Source: Bacillota bacterium
GTDB taxonomy: Bacteria > Bacillota > Clostridia > Acetivibrionales > JANLFN01
Direction of reading: 5' to 3'
NCBI GenBank assembly: GCA_023397675.1
Contig: JAEWTV010000091.1
Location: 1-64,000 of the forward strand
DNA: 64,000 nt
This document shows, one piece after another, positions 59,955-64,000 of this stretch. A model generated the notes under the pieces. That model saw only the letters and a program-made list of their open reading frames with translations, was not told the origin of the DNA and did no database searches. Both the position numbers and the translations under genes were made by a program. Position 1 is the first letter of the stretch. Each line of letters starts with the position of its first letter.

Positions 59955-62024
59955 ATGAAAAAGAGAGTTTTTATAAGCTTTATCATGGCATTATTGTTTA
60001 TATCCACATCAATAATGCCGGCTTTTGCAGGAAAAAACAACAGTATAACAGTAAAGATTGAGGGTAAAACACTTGAGCTAGGAGCCTTACAGCCTATCCT
60101 GGATTCGGATTACAAAATAAGGCTGCCGCTGCGCAGCATTGCCGAAGCTCTTGGAGCAAAGGTGTATTGGGACAATAAAACAAAAATGATAAAAATTATT
60201 TCAGACAATAGTGTTGCAAAAATAGGTTTGCTGGATTGCAGTGTCCAGATTGAAGAGGATCAAAAAAAGACAGGTCAGGATATTGCTACAAAAAACGGCA
60301 GCGTTTTTATACCTCTTCAATTGGTAAGTGAAATTTTTAAAACCACAGTTGACTGGGATGAAGAAACAAGGACTGCAAGCATTGTGAAAGAAAAAGAAAG
60401 CAATTATATATTTAAAAATCAACCTCCTCTGACCGAAAGCCAGAAAGAGCTTTCGACAAAACTAACCGATTATCTATCTTCCCTTGAGAAGGATAATAAT
60501 TTCCATGGAGCTGTCCTGGTGGCTAAGGATGGAAAAATATTGGTAGATAAGGCTTATGGAATGGCTAATTACGAGCAGGGAATCAAAAATAAAAAAAGCA
60601 CAATTTTTCCGATTTGCTCCATGACAAAGCAATTTACCGCCATGGCGATAATGCAGCTACAGGAAAAGGGATTGCTTAATGTAAATGACAAGCTGTCAAA
60701 ATACATACCTGATTTTAAAAGAGGCAATGAGATTACTCTTCATCAACTGCTTACACATACATCTGGTATTTATAGTAATCATTCACTAGGCGGTGGCCTA
60801 GACGATATTATCAATGAAATTAAAACCAAGGATCTTGTATTTAATCCGGGAGAGAATAGCGAGTACTGCAATACGGGCTACGTCCTGCTCCAATATATAA
60901 TTGAAAAATTAAGCGGTATAAGCTATGACAAATACCTTAAAAAGAATATATTTGAACCACTGGGTATGAAAAACTCAGGGATATGCTATTCGGATGGAGT
61001 AAAAAATTATCAGGCTACAGGCTATTATGGCTTCCTAGATGTATATCCTTCAAGGGATGAATACACAATTAGAAATGTTTTTGGTTCAGGGAATATTTGT
61101 TCAACGGTAGAAGATTTATATCTGTGGGACAGGGCTCTTTATACCGAAAAATTGGTAAGTAAAAAAACAATGGATACAATTTTTACTAAACATTCATTTG
61201 TCATTGATAACGACTATGGCTATGGCTGGGATGTCATTGATGGGGAGTATGGAAAAGTAGTAGCACACGGTGGTGATTTTATGGGGTATACAACCAATAT
61301 TAAACGATACCTTGACAAGGATACCGTAATTATTACGCTGACGAATAATTTTCCAATAATGTATAATAGGAAATATGTTCATGAAACCCTTGAAGATATA
61401 GTATTTGGCAAAAGCTATAAGATGCCTGAAAAATACAAAACAACAGAGGTAGATCCTGCAATATACAAAAATTATATCGGCAGTTACGAAACACAAGATG
61501 GAAACATTATTCAAATTGATGAACAAGGCGGCAATCTGTATTTGAACCTTAAAAATGTTTTGGTGGGTTTCCATGGGCAGCTTTATCCTTTATCCAAAGA
61601 AAATTATCTGCTCAAAGAAAACTGCGGAACGGTGACCTTCAAAAAAGATGCCGCTGGAAATGTCACAGGACTCACCCTTAAAGAGTTCAATGCAGTAATT
61701 GATGCCCAAAAAACAAGCAGTGAACCGTCAACAAACCGCAAGTCTGTTAAGGTTGACACCAGAGTATATGATGATTATTTGGGAGAATATGACATCGAGG
61801 GTACCGGCATGACAATTATAATATCAAAGGTAAATAACCACTTGTACGCTCAGGAAGTTAAGTTTGCACAGCAAAGATCAGAAATTTTCCCTGAATCAGA
61901 AACTAAATATTTTGATTTGGTTAATAATGCGCAGATTGAGTTTGTAAGAAACAAAAACGGTTCTGTAGATAGACTTAAAATTAATTTGGGAAGCGGCTTT
62001 ATTCCTGCAAAAAAGATCAAATAA
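59955..62024 (+). CDS. Secreted beta-lactamase-fold serine hydrolase with copper-amine-oxidase-N domain
   Basis: These 689 residues comprise a signal peptide (1-25, cleaved after AFA), a copper_amine_oxidN1-type domain (about 30-147; RLPLRSIAEALGAKVYWD) and a class-C beta-lactamase/DD-peptidase domain (about 165-500). The latter has SMTK (Ser222-Lys225), YCN and HGGDFMGY as the three catalytic motifs. Two DUF3471-like beta domains follow (about 510-590 and 610-689). It is likely a D-amino-acid or ester hydrolase at the cell surface rather than a true beta-lactamase. Confidence 0.88.
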   Translation: MKKRVFISFIMALLFISTSIMPAFAGKNNSITVKIEGKTLELGALQPILDSDYKIRLPLRSIAEALGAKVYWDNKTKMIKIISDNSVAKIGLLDCSVQIEEDQKKTGQDIATKNGSVFIPLQLVSEIFKTTVDWDEETRTASIVKEKESNYIFKNQPPLTESQKELSTKLTDYLSSLEKDNNFHGAVLVAKDGKILVDKAYGMANYEQGIKNKKSTIFPICSMTKQFTAMAIMQLQEKGLLNVNDKLSKYIPDFKRGNEITLHQLLTHTSGIYSNHSLGGGLDDIINEIKTKDLVFNPGENSEYCNTGYVLLQYIIEKLSGISYDKYLKKNIFEPLGMKNSGICYSDGVKNYQATGYYGFLDVYPSRDEYTIRNVFGSGNICSTVEDLYLWDRALYTEKLVSKKTMDTIFTKHSFVIDNDYGYGWDVIDGEYGKVVAHGGDFMGYTTNIKRYLDKDTVIITLTNNFPIMYNRKYVHETLEDIVFGKSYKMPEKYKTTEVDPAIYKNYIGSYETQDGNIIQIDEQGGNLYLNLKNVLVGFHGQLYPLSKENYLLKENCGTVTFKKDAAGNVTGLTLKEFNAVIDAQKTSSEPSTNRKSVKVDTRVYDDYLGEYDIEGTGMTIIISKVNNHLYAQEVKFAQQRSEIFPESETKYFDLVNNAQIEFVRNKNGSVDRLKINLGSGFIPAKKIK

Positions 62025-62030
62025 AATGAT

Positions 62031-62067
62031 TTGGAAGGATGCCTTGTCAGGAGACAGGCGTCCTTCG
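62031..62067 (+). terminator. Hairpin after the beta-lactamase-fold gene
   Basis: GAAGGATGCCTTGTC and GACAGGCGTCCTTC pair over about 14 bp with two irregularities and a 4-nt loop, 8 nt past the stop. No T run follows, so it may be a 3'-end stabiliser or a leaky terminator before the two-component genes. Confidence 0.45.
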
Positions 62068-62182
62068 TGTAAGTATGATATAATCTGTACGGTAAGCATT
62101 ACTGTTTCGTGGTGGGACTCGCATGTGGCAATTTTTCAAACTAAGCTATACTTGAACTATTACTTAAGGATGTGGCATTTAT

Positions 62183-62860
62183 ATGGAGACTGTACTCGTT
62201 ATTGAAGATGATAAGCAATTGTCGGATTTACTGAAGCTGGAGCTTTTACATGAAGGATATAAAGTGGATGTGGCTGCAGATGGCAAAACGGGGTTAGAAA
62301 AAATTGAAAACAGCTCATATGACGTAGTACTTCTTGATATAATGCTGCCTTTGCTAAATGGTAACGAGGTTTGCAGGAGAGTACGCAAATTTTCAAATAT
62401 TCCCATAATTATGATCACGGCAAGAGATCAGATAATGGACAAGGTCACAGGATTGGATACAGGCGCCGACGATTACATGACCAAACCGTTCTCCATAGAA
62501 GAATTATTTGCAAGAATTCGAAGTGTGCTAAGAAGAAACTCACAGAATAAAACCGAAACCGATATACTATCCTTTAAACATATTTCGTTGAACCGTTCAT
62601 CCTGCGAAGTAAAAATGAATCAGGAAACTATTGAGCTCACAAAAAAGGAGTACCAGGTATTGGTATACCTCCTTGAAAACAAAAACAATGTTTTGACCAG
62701 GGAACAAATATTGAGTAAAGTATGGGGATATGATTACATAGGAGACACCAATGTAGTTGATGTTTATATAAGCTATCTGAGAAGCAAGCTGAATGACAGT
62801 GCAGATGAGAATATCATTACCACCGTCAGGGGTATCGGCTATATAATGAAGGAACATTGA
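62183..62860 (+). CDS. OmpR/PhoB-family response regulator
   Basis: These 225 residues comprise a REC domain (1-118; acidic EDD, phospho-Asp in VLLDIMLP, Lys in MTKPFSIEEL) and a C-terminal winged helix (about 128-225; LTKKEYQVLVYLLENKNNVL, SKVWGYDYIGDTNVVDVYISYLRSKL). It is probably activated by the kinase starting 17 bp downstream. Targets may include the surface hydrolase just upstream. Confidence 0.94.
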   Translation: METVLVIEDDKQLSDLLKLELLHEGYKVDVAADGKTGLEKIENSSYDVVLLDIMLPLLNGNEVCRRVRKFSNIPIIMITARDQIMDKVTGLDTGADDYMTKPFSIEELFARIRSVLRRNSQNKTETDILSFKHISLNRSSCEVKMNQETIELTKKEYQVLVYLLENKNNVLTREQILSKVWGYDYIGDTNVVDVYISYLRSKLNDSADENIITTVRGIGYIMKEH

Positions 62861-62876
62861 TAAGGGTGATGAGTAG

Positions 62877-64000
62877 TTGATATTCAAACGCAAAAGACTT
62901 TCCATTTCTGTAAAAATTACATTAATATACTCCGCGATACTTTTTGCAATACTAGTGGTTTTTGCTGTTATTACTCTATTTATTGCAGGAATTGCCATAG
63001 TGAATGAAGTAGACGGAGAGCTGAAAGCTGCTTTAAATACTACGAACAGCTATCTCACCAGTTTGAAAAGCCTTGAACAGGCAGATTTTAAAAATCTTAA
63101 GCCAAGTAATAATATCTTTTATAATATTTTTGATGCCGATAAAAAACTCATATACAGCAATGAATCCGGCTTACCTCTTATAGAGCCAAACTCTGAAAAT
63201 AGTATGGTGTCATTATATAGAGGAAAGCCTGATTTACTTATCGCCTATATAAATCGGAAAGTTACTATAAATCAAAAATCATATTATATCCAGGTAACGA
63301 AGAGTTTGGGGAATTATGTACAATTTGCGTATGCCATGGAAAAACCGCTCATTATACTGTGTATTTTGGGAATATGCATTTGTTTTATTTCAGGCCGATA
63401 TTTAAGCAGGCATATTTTGAAACCTATACGAGGAATTTCCGGTACAGCAAAGGAGATTACTGCAAAGAGTTTGAACAAACGAATTATTTTGGATGGTCCG
63501 AAGGATGAATTAAAGGAGCTTGCGGACGTATTCAATTCTATGGTGGAAAGATTGGAGTCGGACTTTGAAAAGCAAAGAAGGTTTATGTCAGATGTATCAC
63601 ATGAGCTTAGGACACCTCTGGCGGTATTCACCGGCTATATAAACATGCTTGACCGTTGGGGGAAAAACGATCCGCAGGTTTTATCCCAGTCATTGAACAG
63701 TTTGAAATCAGAAGCAGAAAGAATGGATAAACTGATTACGAACCTATTATATCTTGCCAAAAGTGACAACAATACTTTTACCCCAAATAAGGAGAAATTC
63801 ACATTAAATGCGCTTCTTAAGGAAGTTTCGGATGAAACCATGCTGGTTTATGGCAAATGCAGGATTACCTGTTCTGTTTTAGATTGCGAACAAACACTTA
63901 CGGCAGACTATAATGCAATAAAAAGAGTGCTGCGTAACCTTATTGATAACAGTATAAAATACAGTTCACCAGAGGAAGAGATAAGGATAGATACAGAACA
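62877..64000 (+). CDS. Sensor histidine kinase, N-terminal part
   Basis: The frame opens at TTG 62877 (AGGGTGA 7 nt upstream) and runs off the right edge after 374 codons. Helix 1 (about 12-42), an extracellular sensor of about 110 residues and helix 2 (about 155-175) precede HAMP (about 176-230). The DHp helix has the phospho-His in MSDVSHELRTPLAVF. The start of the HATPase domain (LRNLIDNSIKYSS, the N box) is present; the G boxes lie outside the window. It is the partner of the OmpR-type regulator. Confidence 0.93.
   Translation, partial: MIFKRKRLSISVKITLIYSAILFAILVVFAVITLFIAGIAIVNEVDGELKAALNTTNSYLTSLKSLEQADFKNLKPSNNIFYNIFDADKKLIYSNESGLPLIEPNSENSMVSLYRGKPDLLIAYINRKVTINQKSYYIQVTKSLGNYVQFAYAMEKPLIILCILGICICFISGRYLSRHILKPIRGISGTAKEITAKSLNKRIILDGPKDELKELADVFNSMVERLESDFEKQRRFMSDVSHELRTPLAVFTGYINMLDRWGKNDPQVLSQSLNSLKSEAERMDKLITNLLYLAKSDNNTFTPNKEKFTLNALLKEVSDETMLVYGKCRITCSVLDCEQTLTADYNAIKRVLRNLIDNSIKYSSPEEEIRIDTE

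Overview
The window looks like the chromosome of a low-GC, Gram-positive, motile clostridium. The evidence is AT-rich spacers, GGAGG-type ribosome sites with many TTG/GTG starts, a large Firmicutes-type SRP RNA next to dnaX-ybaB-recR, the gene order prfA / tsaC-ywlE-rpiB-upp-comEB-tagO-wecB-atpI-atpB-atpE, and clostridial families such as DUF2089/DUF4097 and copper-amine-oxidase-N domains. A Ruminiclostridium/Acetivibrio-like host is a guess from overall style and was not tested. No tRNA, rRNA, CRISPR array, integrase or intact transposase was seen.

Layout. 1-1.2 kb: start of the ATP synthase operon (minus). 1.5-3.2 kb: motAB (plus), lying between atpI and wecB. 3.2-9.1 kb: envelope, nucleotide and translation housekeeping genes (minus). 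9.3-13.3 kb: ZIP metal transporter, prfA and a DUF4097/DUF2089 pair. 13.5-20.5 kb: chemotaxis-like operon cheY-cheA-cheW-MCP-HD-GYP (minus), preceded by a 41-codon hydrophobic mini-gene with its own terminator. 20.8-22.5 kb: unidentified large HTH protein with a repeat-rich promoter. 22.5-26.3 kb: SRP RNA-dnaX-ybaB-recR with unusually repeat-rich spacers. 26.7-32.7 kb: galU, two membrane-anchored Mrr-like proteins, a secreted transglutaminase and cysK. 32.8-35.1 kb: MCP behind a structured leader with terminator. 35-39.6 kb: cystine-type amino acid ABC transporter plus a UroD-family protein, under a promoter buried in an inverted repeat and sharing a 12-mer with cysK. 39.8-44.2 kb: HxlR/nitroreductase, ECF sigma/anti-sigma, and a membrane protein-XRE-hydrolase operon.

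44.1-49.5 kb holds a Sia-type partner-switching operon: SiaA (Cache-HAMP-PP2C), SiaB kinase, SiaC (DUF1987), then a PAS-Hpt-HATPase kinase and a REC-STAS protein in place of the diguanylate cyclase known from Pseudomonas. This and the next region are the best candidates for undescribed systems.

51.7-59.7 kb is bracketed by two 65-bp direct repeats (86 % identical, same orientation). It carries a UvrD/PcrA-like helicase with a C-terminal PD-(D/E)XK and four-Cys nuclease, a DNA methyltransferase, a membrane GAF protein with a 59-residue partner, a compositionally odd relic, a small membrane protein and a hydrolase. It looks like an accessory, possibly defence, island. The window ends with a secreted beta-lactamase-fold protein and an OmpR-type two-component system whose kinase runs off the edge.

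Four genes too short for ordinary ORF calling are proposed (20350-20475, 26429-26515, 50089-50181, 57529-57708).
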